Shown here piece by piece: positions 1-10,968 of a stretch of DNA of 64,000 nt. The notes under the pieces are model-generated. The model ran no database searches. It worked only from the letters and a program-made list of their open reading frames with translations, and was not told the DNA's origin. Position 1 is the first letter of the stretch. Each line of letters starts with the position of its first letter. Made by a program: the position numbers and the translations under genes. The stretch comes from Phallusia mammillata. Taxonomy: Eukaryota > Chordata > Ascidiacea > Phlebobranchia > Ascidiidae. The DNA lies in NCBI GenBank assembly GCA_003260075.1, contig QLIY01000034.1:105312-169311 (forward strand). The letters run 5' to 3'.

Positions 1-547
1 CAGGGCTGCCACTCCTTGGGATTTTTCCCAAGATCTTGGGATTTCAGTGTTGAGCTTGGGATCTTGGGAAAAACTTTTTAAACCTTGGGATTTTTTTAAA
101 TTATTCATTTAATACGTTTAAGATACAATCATACTATTGTTGCGAACAAAAAATATCCATTTGCAAAAATCATCTTTTTATGTAACGATTTACGTAACAG
201 TGCTTCATCAATTTTGTGTTCGAAGAAGTGTAAGTTGATCGAAGTTCTCTGTCAAAACTTATGAGTCAGGCTAGTGCTACAGGCTTTTCGGTGTATTATG
301 TGCCACTAAAAACATGTACAAAAAATATCTTTTTCTTTTGTATTTTTCTGGTATTTCTTAGCGTCTTTTCAAAAGTACAGATGACTGGGACCTGGTGTAA
401 CCATATAGATTATGTTGCCTGCGCCAGCTAGGATTTAAACTGTGTATTTGCCATTTTTTGGTTATCTTGGGATTTTTGGACAAACCTTGGGATTTTTGGT
501 GAGGTAACCTTGGGATATCTTAAAATTCTCAGTACGTGGCAGCCCTG
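1..547. repeat. hAT-like inverted-repeat element (MITE)
   Basis: The first bases CAGGGCTGCCAC recur inverted at 536-547 as GTGGCAGCCCTG, giving terminal inverted repeats of about 12 bp. The interior carries several copies of a CTTGGGATTT motif near both ends and no coding capacity. The left target-site duplication falls outside the window, so the family assignment rests on the terminal sequence and size only. Confidence 0.65.
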
Positions 548-672
548 GTTTATTTTGGCCTTGTTCTTTCATTCAGATTGTATCTGTTAAATACATAATA
601 CTGTAACAGAAGTTGTATGATCACTCATACTTTAGGGTTTGTGTGTTTGTCGAGAAATACAAAACAACAACA

Positions 673-2728
673 TCAAGAAAAACATTTTGGATTATCGGTA
701 CCGAAAAACCATTTGGACACGGAAAAGTTCGTTCTTGAAAGACTGCTGAAAACAGGTGAGTCTGTTGTTTTGGAGGTCAACTTTGTCATTACCTGACATA
801 AATGGCATTGTTTGCTACCTTTTTTGTACCACGGCATTTGTGAAGCATCAAGAGTGGTCCAAACAAGATATTGCTTGTATGCATTGTCATTTTTGTCTAG
901 GAATTGCAAATATTCCACTAATTTTTTAGGTGTGGCAAAGTCTTGCGCAAATATAAAAGAATTTGGTGGGGCTACAGCCTCGTAATCGGCTTTTGGGGGC
1001 CCTATGACGACTGGAACTGTTCCAGCAAATAAAGAGTTTTTCCAAAATTTTTCCGTAATATAATCTTTACAGTCCCAACTATTTTCAAATGCCAAGTAAA
1101 ACTTATATTTGGTGTAATTAAACTGTTTCCTTTCCATATCCCCACTGCACTTTCCACCAAAGGTAAGGTCCAGACCATCACGTATCATCTGCTTCGCGTA
1201 CTTGAGGCGTTCAATGGCGCCCTTATTAGTTGCACAGTTTGAGGCAGCCCAAAGAGCAACATGCGTCTTCTGTTTGATAAGTTCGTCCATTTGAAGTTCG
1301 GTTTTTGGTCTAGGTCCGCCGTTTGCTTGCAGATAGGCAAGATGGGCCGTTGCATATGCCGCATAAACATCTGAATCTCGTCTATAAAGACACGGTTTAA
1401 GTGTCAATCAAAATCACACGTTTTTTTCACACAAAAACTTGCAACAAAACCGTGTAATGTTTTTCTTTTGCCGTCAAGTAATGTATGGTATGAAACTATA
1501 GGTAATACCTGTAAGTCATTGTAAGATTAAACACTCCATCAAAACTGTCCAAGTGCAGGTTATCTTTGTTGTACAACGTAAGTGAACTTTCCATCGTGTA
1601 CCAAACGTAATACTGGTCAGGTCGCCTGAAAAAATAAGCTACATTAAAACTGACTCAAGAAGGTTATATTTGTTTTATTTTGCCGGAATTTTTTTCACTC
1701 AATTTAAAGGGTTGTAAACTTATAGGCCTACCTTTCTTTTGGCATCGTTGATTTCTTGAGTTCAGCAAAGTGCATTACCACTGCTTTAGTGTTTTTTTCC
1801 ATCAACTAAATGAAGACGAATGGTAAACACAAGACAAAGTGATAGGTTGAAACAAAACGTCTTACCTTTGACCGGTTTTGGGTGTAGAGGCAACCTCCAC
1901 ACCCTCTTAGTATGTAATCGTCTATTACACGTCCAAACGCCTTATACCATTCAAGTAGGATGATCTGCAATTTATTTTATTAAAGACTTTTCGATGAAAT
2001 AGTTGTCAAACTTACACACCGGTGAATGATTTTCGTTAGTAGTTTCGACATTTTCTGTCTTTTCGATGGTTTCGAGCATCTAAAATACACGAATATTTTT
2101 ATCACCCGATAGCCGGAGGCACTTTATATTGCTAAAAAAATCGGAAATCGATTACTGTTGGTCCAGATGGTCTTTGCAATAATATTTGCTTTACACTTAT
2201 AACACGGCCACCACGCGGTTATTGTCGCCATATTTTTTTAGAACTTGTAACTTTGCAACCAATTAAAATTTGCTTGATGATATCAATTCGCTAAACATTG
2301 TCTCTTAAAAATAAATGTATTGCGTTTTATTTCAAATTTAACGGCACTGGTGTTTATAAAGACTTTTGGCTAGAATATATAAAATTCAAAGCCAGTACGT
2401 TAATGGTTTTTGAATAACAGGCTACGTCACAAATAAAAATTTCAAACCTTGAAGTTTTGGGGGGACAAAATACAACCCCACATCAAATTTTAAAACATCT
2501 AGCAAAGGCCGCATGAAATATTATATAAGTTAAACACATACGCTGTTTTAACAAAATTCTCTAACAGCTACCTACCGGTGGGTAAGCACTAAGGGTACAA
2601 GTATCCATATCTTCATGTTTCTGAACGTACAACTCTATGTACTGTTCACTCTTTAGATAGGCAACAAATCCACAAGCAGAAACAAACAGCAAAAAGCCCC
2701 ACAATTTGTATGAGACATTTTTAACCAT
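673..2728 (-). CDS. alpha-1,3-fucosyltransferase, GT10 family (copy A)
   Basis: Golgi type II enzyme that transfers fucose from GDP-fucose to glycans (family knowledge). Six exons read on the minus strand: 2576-2728, 2020-2079, 1866-1964, 1732-1805, 1509-1625 and 673-1381, giving 403 aa. Exon 1 starts MVKNVSYKLWGFLLFVSACG, a short cytoplasmic tail and signal anchor. Exon 3 has the CGGC motif followed by TQNRSK. Exon 5 carries YYVWYTMESS and FNLTMTYRRDSD. The last exon carries the GDP-fucose-binding block FYLAFENSW, DYITEKFWKNS and GTVPVVIGPPKADYE. The second exon's donor is GTGTGT, the only choice that keeps phase. An AATAAA signal lies at 550-555, close to the stop. Copy B lies just upstream on the same strand with the same exon structure. 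The acceptor sugar and exact linkage cannot be told from the sequence. Confidence 0.9.
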
Positions 2729-3432
2729 CTTTCGCCAGGTTGCGGAAGACCCAACTAATTGCGCGCCATGTTAGATAGTCATTTTGTCAAACAGGAACCT
2801 CGCAGTTGTTTTGGTTAAAGTACTTTCGTACGTGCTCTAAACAGATTGACTTGTAAATATTTTGCTGGACATTGCCTAAACCTTAAATTGCGCTACTGTG
2901 TTTGTCAGTATCTAGTCAGACAAGCCGTCATACAAAAACCAAATGTATCATATCAGAATAAGCTATAGAACCCGAAGCAAACAAACGCTGGTACAATTTG
3001 CTGTCAAAAATTCTCATAATGCTTTCAAATCTAAACATAAAATACGTCTTATAAGATTTAGATTGTAAAACGTATTCGCGAAATATTAATTATCAAAGCA
3101 TTACCACAACTTGGTGTGTTGTTCAGGCGCAACGTTTGTCTAAAGAGCCTTTGGTTTTTCTTGTCGGTGTTAACAACGTGAAAAGAGCCTCAGGCAATAA
3201 TGGCAAAAACTGGAAGCACAAGAAGTCGTCCATTGGCTTAGAAGGCATGCACAAACAGCCTTTTGCACAAAACCTACCTTCGTTTACTGTGGATGTGTAA
3301 TTGATTTCATTTCACAAGTGGACAACTCCTTCGATTATAATTACGGTGGTTTCCTAACGTGACCCTTGCTTTTTTCAGTCCAACGCTAATCGGCTGTTTT
3401 TTTTATTTGCATATCACAATAACGATCGGAAT
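2729..3432. other. intergenic spacer between the two fucosyltransferases
   Basis: About 700 bp with no convincing exon on either strand. It should hold the promoter of copy A and the 3' end of copy B. An AATAAA signal for copy B is at 3402-3407, about 26 bp past its stop codon. Confidence 0.6.
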
Positions 3433-6400
3433 TTAGGACAAACATTCTTTATTTTCGTTTTCGTACAACCAATTAGTCAAAGAAAAATTTGTCCTGGATA
3501 GACTGCTCATTATTGGAGTAGATTTGTTCTTTTGTCGGTCGTCTAATTCGCGCATGTATTTGCACAAATCACATTTAAAGCCCTGAACGCGACGTCCAGG
3601 CATTTGAGATATATTCAAAGTAGTCCATACAAGATATTTCTTGTATGCATTGTCATTTTTATCAAGAAATTCCAAATATTCCACTAATTTCTTAGGTGTG
3701 GCAAAATCTTGGGCGAATATGAATGAGTTGGGTGGAGCTACAGCCTCGTAATCGGCTTTTGGGGGCCCTATCACAACTGGAACTGTTCCAGCGGCCAACG
3801 AGTTTTTCCAAAATTTTTCCGTAATATAATCCTTACAGCCCCAGCTATTTTCAAACGCCAAGTAAAACTTATACTTGGTGTAATTGTAATCTTTTCGTTC
3901 TGTATCCCCACCGCACCTTCCACCAAAGGTAAGGTTCAGCCCATCGCGTATCATCTGCTTCGCATATTTAAGGCGTTCAACCGCACCCTTATTAGTTGCA
4001 CAGTTTGATACAACCCAAAGAGCAACATGTGTCTTCTGCTTGATAAGTTTGTCAAGATGGGCATCGGTTTTAGGCCTTAATCCGCTGTTTACTCTTCTGT
4101 AGGCTGAATAAGCAGTCATGTATGGGACATAAATATCAGAATCGCGCCTACAAAGGATAATAATTTGTCTAGGCAAGAATTTTCAAATTGAGACAAATTT
4201 CAAAAATTCCAGTAAGAAATTGCACTTCCTGGAACCAATGGTTTGTAAAATAATACTTTAGTCCATAAAGTTATATCAGGCAGCAAAGGAAATAATGTTC
4301 CAATTTGTGTTGTAAATAATTTGCCAACAAAGAATCAGTTTGGTTTAAGTCAAATGGATGACTCGTTTTTTGCAATGTTCTANTACAGTACGCAAGTAGT
4401 GGGGAATTGCAGCAGACTGTGGCCGCGGGCCACATTATTATGTAAGACCTGAAACTGTCTGCGGGCTGCTCCTAATCCCACCGTGGGCCGGATCCGGCCT
4501 GAGGGCCGTATGTTGCCCGCCCCTGTTCTATAAACTGTGTCGTACCAACAATCGGCCGTTGGAAGTTTTTTTAAGCAAATATCTTGGTAGGTGCTTATAG
4601 TTTGTCGTACTTACTTATGGGTCGCTGTAAGATTAAATAATCCGTCGAGATCTTTTAATTTCAATTTTGAAACTGTAAGTGTGCTTTCCATCGTAAACCA
4701 AACGTAGAGCTGACCAGCTTGCCTAAAGGTAAATGATAATAAAAACGTACATTATATTTACCAGACAATTCACCTTTTTTGGGTTAGCCTACTATTCTTA
4801 CTAACAGTTCCAAAAGTACTCCTCCCAAATAATATTTTTTTGAGTCTTTTTGGGCGTTTGTGACACGAGTAATTATGAAAAAAAGTTTAATTTTGAAAAG
4901 TTGACTTTGACACCAGCATATTCACCGGCCAATTCGGAAAATATGCATTTTACCTGAAGTAATTTATAAGTCAAGTCGAATCGTTTACCAGCAGTCTATC
5001 AGCTGGCGAAAAATTTAAACAGCCTTTCTCTATATAATTAAATTACGGAAAAGCTTTGCGAACACCTGCTAGTTAGCCTACCTATTTTTTGGCATCGTTT
5101 CTCGGTTGATGTCGTGAAAATGCATCACCACAGCTTTGGTGTTTGTTCGCATTACCTAAAAAAGACATATGCGTTGGTATAAAAACAAAGATAGTTGCAA
5201 ACTTACAGACAAAAGCATTTATTTTTTGGACATGTCCTGCAATGTTTATATGACCTGCAAAACACGTATTTATCATGCAATGACTACGAAATGTGGGCTA
5301 CACGAGGGGGGGGGGGACCTACAAAACACGTATTTATCATGCAATGACTACGAAATGTGGGCTACACGACTTACTTTTGATCTGTTTTGTGTGTAAATAC
5401 AGTTTCCGCAAGATTTGAGGATGAAGTCGCTGTGAGCTTTTTTGAAAGGTTTGTACCACTCAAGGAGAACAAGCTGTGAGTGTAAATTTAATTTAGCTTT
5501 TAACTAAAAAAAAATTTAATTATACTGTCAACCGCAAATATGTTCTCACCGGCGACACCGTTGCTTCCACTTTGGGTTTAATCGTGGTTTTCTGTTTTAT
5601 CTGTTAAAGTGATTTCTATTTTAGGGGAGATTATAGGCCTATGCAAATCAACTTATTTTTTTGAGTTAGGCTACACTTTTTTAGTGGTTTTTGACCAAGA
5701 ACGCACAATAATAATGTACAAAAGCAGACTGGCGTAGACTTATGAAACTCTTGCGTTCAAATGTTGAGTAGCCCATAGGTGATAGCCTATGCCTTAAAAT
5801 CTTAGGCCGTAGGAAAAGTTATTTTTGGCGTTCCTAAAACCCTATTTGAATATTCAGTTAAAACAGCTGATCAGTCAACAAAACGCTTTGATTTTCGGTA
5901 AAGCTGCCAAATTTGTGGCGCGTTAACTGTTCTTGATTATTACCACGTTGAACGCGCATTATAGTAACTTACGTGTTGAATAAGGAAGCAAGTTCGTTTG
6001 GTTAAGGCTAATTCGACGTTTAATTCCACTTAGCCTACATCAAGGACAAAATGGCATTAATTCCAATCAGCCAAAATAAATAGCTAATTCAAACTAAAAA
6101 AAAACGCGGTTTGAAACGTGTAAAGACAAAATTTTTCAGTTCACAAATTGTTCAAATCAAAATTGTAGGGGGGGGGGGTTGTAAGGAAGCAAGTTCGTTT
6201 GGTTAAGGCTAATTCGACGTTTAATTCAACTTAGCCTACATCAAGGACAAAATGGCATTAATTCCAATCAATCAAAATAAATAGCTAATTCAAACTAAAA
6301 AAAACGCGGTTTGAAACGTTTAAAGACAAAATTTTTCAGTTCACAAATTGTTCAAATCAAAATTGTAGGAAACCACATGATATTTTTTGAAACAATAATG

Positions 6401-6543
6401 CTTACCAAGGGATCAGAAATTTCGGCAGGAGACGTCAAAACCTTAAATCCAGTTTCATGTTCAATATTGAGATAAGTAACGACGACCAATACACCCACTA
6501 ACAATAAAACTGCCCACCATTTCTTTATACCAACCAGCGCCAT
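3433..6543 (-). CDS. alpha-1,3-fucosyltransferase, GT10 family (copy B)
   Basis: Tandem paralogue of the preceding gene with the same expected role in the Golgi. Exons: 6406-6543, 5550-5600, 5375-5473, 5082-5155, 4615-4722 and 3433-4147, giving 394 aa. Exon 1 encodes MALVGIKKWWAVLLLVGVLV, a signal anchor. The stem exon is shorter than in copy A (51 versus 60 nt), while the 99-nt and 74-nt exons match copy A exactly in length. The GT10 signature FYLAFENSW, DYITEKFWKNS and GTVPVVIGPPKADYE is intact, as is LYVWFTMES. The motif before the last intron reads FNLTATHKRDSD, where copy A has FNLTMTYRRDSD. Introns hold a small hAT-like element and two poly-G duplication artefacts, none touching coding sequence. 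Confidence 0.9.
4386..4525. repeat. short hAT-like MITE with 8-bp target duplication
   Basis: The right end GGGCGGGGGCAA-type terminus (ttgcccgcccctg on the plus strand) matches the CAGGGGTGGGCAA family seen at 44252 and 47203. The left end is degenerate. Flanks are TTCTANTA (4378-4385, containing the window's only N) and TTCTATAA (4526-4533), an imperfect 8-bp duplication. It lies in the last intron of fucosyltransferase B. Confidence 0.6.
5262..5369. repeat. near-identical duplication around an 11-G run
   Basis: About 45 bp ending in GTGGGCTACACGA occur on both sides of a G run at 5306-5316. The second copy runs directly into the donor of the 99-nt exon of fucosyltransferase B. The pattern repeats elsewhere in the window and looks like an assembly join. 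Confidence 0.75.
5970..6368. repeat. approximately 190-bp duplication around an 11-G run
   Basis: The segment 5974-6167 is repeated at 6183-6368 with a few substitutions and one A-run length change. The copies are separated by the G run at 6168-6178. The difference level looks allelic. The block lies in the first intron of fucosyltransferase B. Confidence 0.8.
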
Positions 6544-7676
6544 ACGGTAAGACTGTTGATGCAGTATTTAAAATTTATTTAATCGCCTAAGAATATTGTT
6601 TTTCGTCTGTCAAGTTTTGCAATGAAATTTTTTTCAGCGAAGCCCAACTGCAATAGTAAAATCAGCAAACGCCGTTAACTTTTTCCATCAGACGAATAAA
6701 CGTAAATTTCCACAAGGTATTTGATTAAGCTGCGCTTGCTTACGTGCCGGAGGCATTCTCGGCGTAACCTCATCGACATTTTATGAAGCGTTTATAAAAA
6801 TATTACGTACTTCAACACATCAGCAATTTCACAAAACTGGTTTATCGCCGAGTTTGTGTATTCTAACGCAAAATTAAAATTTTATACTTCGGGGTGCATT
6901 TCGTTCGCCCTACAATACATCAGCAACACCATAAAAACTTGTTTTTTTGCTGAATATGTGTTTTCTTACACACAGCCCAAATTGAGTATTTTAGAAGCTC
7001 ATGGTTCCCCTATTAAAGACGGTTGAACAGTATAGCAGCTTTAGTTCAATTAGTTGTGCTTCTTTGACGACGATGATAAACGTTCCAGCGCAACTACCTG
7101 GCGATCGCGAGGTAGTGGGTTCTTATCTCGTATCAAGTAAGGAGTCCTCCACCAAGTTAAAAAAAACTTTGATGAAAGAATTAAGAACAAAGCAAACATC
7201 ACAAATGCAGATTCATCATGCGCATAACCCGTTTTTTTTAATGGTGGGCTATCAAAGCTGGAGCACAGATGGTGACAGAAAAAAGTTTTGTTACAAATAA
7301 AAATTTCAGTCAGGCTGCAGAGGTGGATTAAAAAATTGTCCCTTTAATCATGTGGAGTGTCAAAACTTGTACAATTTTTTGGGGAAAAAAGGTAAGGATA
7401 TCTAAACTAAACAGTACTCACATAGCCTAATATGTGTTATGTTTTAAGACAATTGTTTAAAACAGATGAGGAACAGTAAATTGTACACATAATACATATG
7501 ACTTCATAAGCTGTTAACCAATAACTCCAAACGCACACATGACTATGATGCTAGTGGTGCATCTTTCGAAAATTTTTTTATATTTAACTGCATCTAAAGT
7601 AAAATACATACAAGCTCTTTATGTGAAAAATTAGGTGTTCAAGAAGCCATATTACGTTTAAGATTTTTGACAAAAA
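6544..7676. other. intergenic region between FUT B and CENPM
   Basis: About 1.1 kb with no exon that I can tie to a protein. It should contain the fucosyltransferase B promoter and the CENPM 3' region. The longest reading frames here show no domain or splice support. Confidence 0.5.
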
Positions 7677-8929
7677 TTACCTAAGATTTGATAAACCTGT
7701 GCAAAGTACTGTAGGATATTGGTTTGTGGTCACACATTCAAGTTTTTTCAAGATTTGTTTGGATAAGATGCTCATGCTTTGTGCATCGTTCACACTTCCC
7801 CATAAAACAGGACAAGCACACTGTCTTGCAAGATCGGGGGGGGGGAGTTCAAGTTTTTTCAAGATTTGCTTGGATAAGATGCTCATGCTTTGTGCATTGT
7901 TCACACTTCCCCATAAAACAGGACAAGCACACTGTCTTGCAAGATCTGATATTTCTTCTGGCTCAATGCTCCATGACTGTTCATTGTTCACATTTAAACC
8001 TAAAATTAAAAAACATAATTTTTTATTTGGATCAAGTGTAATTGTAAATTAAATATGCTGAAAAATATATACTACAAAGCCATATTTTTCCAATAGGAAG
8101 AAAAACAAATTCACACTTACCAACAAAAATAAGTCGACCTATAAAAAACTCTTTTGGAATAAACTGCAAAAAATAGCTACTGCTGGTCAATGTTTCTTTA
8201 TTGCTGAGATCAACAATAATCACAAGCAAGGATGCCACAACATTCCCATCTGTACGACAACACTGATTATAATCGGTATAATTATTAGACATTTTAAACA
8301 TATAATTATCAGACATTTTGAAACATTACTAAGCCTAAGATAGTAAATCACTAACTTTTAAAAAATAAACAAATAGGTTTCATTCATAATATAATTCAAC
8401 TCTTTAGTTTTTGCCACATTTGCAAAAATAAAAAGAAACTGCACAACAAAAAGTAACAGCGTGACAGGGTCAATAAAAGGTCAATCATTGGCCACCCAGT
8501 CATTGACCTCTTATTCTATTTGGAAGCAAGATAAGGAAGGAAACGGTTGGTAGTTAGGGGTTACTTGGGGGGGGGGGGCATTGGCCACCCAGTCATTGAC
8601 CTCTTATTCTATGGAAGCAAGATAAGGAAGGAAACGGTTGGTAGTTAGGGGTTACTTGGAATAGTGATTTTTACAATCAGAGTAAAAAAAGAAGGTAATG
8701 CAGTAACAAACAAAGGTAACACAAAGCAATCATATAAACCAAGTCACAAACCTGTCAAAGGAAGTCGATCTGTTGTGTAAATATTGACATCTGTCCCAAC
8801 AATGTCAGCTTCATGTAATACTTCAGATGCAAATTGTTTGAGGTCACTTGTAATATCTCCAACTAATAGAATGGATTTTTTCAAATCACCATTTTCATCA
8901 GTTACTTTTAAGGTGGAACCAATGGACAT
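7677..8929 (-). CDS. CENPM: centromere protein M homologue
   Basis: CENP-M is a small GTPase-like but non-GTP-binding protein that organises the CENP-H/I/K/M part of the inner kinetochore (family knowledge). Exons are 8752-8929, 8121-8249 and 7677-7999. Matches to the vertebrate protein run in order: KSILLVG, LLVIIVDLSN, PKEFFIGRLIFVG, then ISDLARQCACPVLWGS followed by an amphipathic ILSKQILKKLE tail. The third exon contains a 111-bp in-frame duplication around ten Gs (7836-7845). Removing it gives 172 aa, close to the vertebrate length of 180. The assembled reading frame stays open through the duplication only because 111 is divisible by three. Similarity is moderate and was recognised by architecture as much as identity. 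The stop is a TAA straight after SNLR. Confidence 0.75.
7737..7946. repeat. in-exon duplication around ten Gs (CENPM exon 3)
   Basis: Positions 7737-7835 and 7848-7946 are near-identical and separated by G10. Translated on the minus strand, both copies read DLARQCACPVLWGSV, differing by N versus D. The offset is 111 bp. It is treated as an assembly artefact, not a protein repeat. Confidence 0.8.
8489..8659. repeat. intronic duplication around a G run
   Basis: GCCACCCAGTCATTGACCTC and the following sequence, through GGGGTTACTTGG, occur before and after the G run 8567-8578. Two of those Gs belong to the native sequence, leaving ten extra. It lies in CENPM intron 1. Confidence 0.8.
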
Positions 8930-9002
8930 GGTATGGACAATGCATCAAAAATAACCTTCAAATAAATATTACCGTTTAGTCTATATTCTGCATAGCCTGG
9001 GT

Positions 9003-9035
9003 CCAGTCTGCAGAGTGTGGCAGCGGGGGGGGGGG
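9003..9035. repeat. MITE end cut off by a G-run gap
   Basis: CCAGTCTGCAGAGTGTGGCAGC at 9003-9024 is the terminal repeat of the family seen whole at 9838, 20103 and 48892. It breaks at an 11-G run (9025-9035), and no matching right end follows. The element was probably lost in an assembly gap between CENPM and the ANAPC1 exons. Confidence 0.7.
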
Positions 9036-9075
9036 CAGGCTAGATCAGTATAATGCCTGGTGTATTATGATTTAC

Positions 9076-9774
9076 CTGAAATGGTAATGCTGTGACATAA
9101 TTGTCCCCATCCTCACTATAGACATGAACAGCTCCATCAGCCACAACAGAAACACCCTCAATTGATGGGTGTTTTGAGGATTTGGGCAAGTCAAACTGAT
9201 GTGGATCTTCACCATCAACAGAAAACTTGCACCAGACTGCCTACAAGACAAAAAACCTGTTGCACTAACTAGTAATATTGGGTCTTTATTAGATCATGCT
9301 TTATTTGCTTTACTGACTTAATGGGTGCATAAGTTTAGTTTGATGGAAACCAATAGGGCTGAAGCAATGTTGTTTTAGATTTACGTTCAGAAAAACACAA
9401 AAGGTAACAACATCATCAAAATCTACAATTTTGTGAACCTATAATGGTTGTACTCGCCCATGAGGCATCTTAGCAGACAAGAATAGTAACATACGCATGC
9501 ACTAAATGAAACATGTAAAACCAAAACTTTCTTACTCTGCCTAAGCACAAATTATGTATGGTCAAAGAATCATAACTAAGTGCCAATTACAATCATAAGT
9601 TTAAAGTTGTGATCAAACATAAAATGGAGCTTAAAAATGTACCTGCTTCACCGGAGTGTCAACCGTAAATGTTTTTAAAACTACATGACCTCGACTCCAT
9701 ACAACTGTGTTACCAGACAAGTACAACTCCTCTTCTATTCCATTGCAATTTCGAAGTTTCCATGATTCATCATT
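9076..9774 (-). CDS. ANAPC1: ANAPC1 N-terminal fragment (two exons only)
   Basis: APC1 is the largest scaffold of the anaphase-promoting complex, about 1,900 aa in vertebrates. Here two phase-0 exons, 9643-9774 and 9076-9240, encode 99 aa. These match the vertebrate N-terminal region in order: NDESWKL, EELYLSGNTVVWSRG, FTVDTPVKQAVWCKF, and DNYVTALPFQ. The second exon ends at a normal GTAAAT donor, but the next coding sequence to the left is CENPM, and nothing further of APC1 follows. The start exon, encoding roughly the first 60 residues, was not found upstream. An assembly gap at 9025-9035 sits just past the donor, so a misjoin is more likely than a real truncation. A truncated duplicate remains possible. 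Confidence 0.65.
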
Positions 9775-9837
9775 CTAAAAAAACAAACAGAAAACACTTT
9801 TGTAACTTTAGGTTGAGGCTATGCACAAGCCCAAAAG

Positions 9838-10054
9838 CCAGTCTGCAGAGTATGGCAGCTGCACGCGCAAATTTTTTTGAAAAAAAATTTTTGCACGCCA
9901 AGTTTTGGGGTTTGCACGCAAAAATTTTGCACCAAACGCATTTAATTGGCCTCTCTTGACCTCTTTTACTGGCTTTGCTGAAATATGTCTTGCATGCGAA
10001 CTTACGGGTCGTGCACGCAGGACATGTAGGGAACTGCCATGTTGTGCAGACTGG
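9838..10054. repeat. MITE, CCAGTCTGCAGA family (copy 1)
   Basis: It starts CCAGTCTGCAGAGTATGGCA and ends with the inverted form GCCATGTTGTGCAGACTGG. The interior is rich in GTGCACGC-type motifs shared with the copies at 20103 and 48892. No clear target duplication was seen for this copy. Confidence 0.75.
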
Positions 10055-10968
10055 GCCTGGGCTCTTTGTGTTATTAAGTTATAGTGGGTGTGCTATTAGC
10101 ATTTTAGCACTTGCCGATTAAACTCAGAAGAATGGTTTGTTTCGTTCGTGTACCACTGTACATTGTAACAGAAAGACCGAGAACACCCTGAATTCGAAAT
10201 TACACCAAAATATATTGGGTCTGTGCATAACATAAAAACACAAAAAATGCACCAGAGACACAGATGACCATCAGAAAAAAGTTGAGAAAACTTTACGTGT
10301 CGGGTTATAGAGTTATTTAAAAACCAACACGGAACCATAACTGCACCTTTACGAGTTTTGCAACAAGTGATTAAAAGGGTAAATTTAGAAACCATCGGGG
10401 TAGAAAACTTTCTACTAGCAACCTAAATTAAGTTTACAAATACATTACACTCTTAAAAACAACATAAACCAGAGCAGTGAGCACTTAAAAAAGTTTGTTA
10501 TTGGAAAGTTTGGCGCGAAAGTATGGAAATCATAAAAAATTCTAAAAAGGGTAAAATATTGAACAGTTTAATACCATAAATAGGAAAACATTTATCGAAG
10601 TAATTTTTCTGTTTCTATTCTATCTGCGACGACCTGTAAATGAAACACACATAAGGGTTTTTATTTAGTTGATACAGTTGTTTACGCACAGTCGCACATG
10701 CAGTGAAACGAAACGAAACGTAAACAAATCAGTTCTTGAGTTGATCAGTGATCCTGTCAGTTGACAAATGTTTCCTGTTAAATCCAAGGTAATGGTTTGG
10801 TGCTAAAATACTTCGGTTATTATTATGTCAAATTTCATGAACAAAATCATTATCTACGTTGCATATAGGATAGATCTCCTTTGCATCTTTTTATAGGGCA
10901 AATGATGTTGGACTGTAATCAGTAACCTGGATTGTTTTTCAACAAAAAGACATTTGTAAACAAAAATC
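10055..10968. other. 5' region between ANAPC1 exons and the MICAL-like gene
   Basis: This should contain the divergent promoters of ANAPC1 and the MICAL-like gene. A 99-codon minus-strand frame at 10096-10395 does not resemble the APC1 N terminus and lacks a convincing in-phase splice, so it is not called. Confidence 0.4.

Noticed and set aside
1185-1370. 61-codon frame inside fucosyltransferase A
   Set aside because: Shadow of the GT10 catalytic exon in another frame.
7699-8052. Repeated plus-strand frames of 105-117 codons at 7.7-8.0 kb
   Set aside because: They are antisense to CENPM exon 3, and their repeat is the G10 duplication artefact.
10096-10395. 99-codon minus-strand frame as a possible ANAPC1 start exon
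   Set aside because: It has no similarity to the APC1 N terminus and no donor in the phase needed by the next exon.
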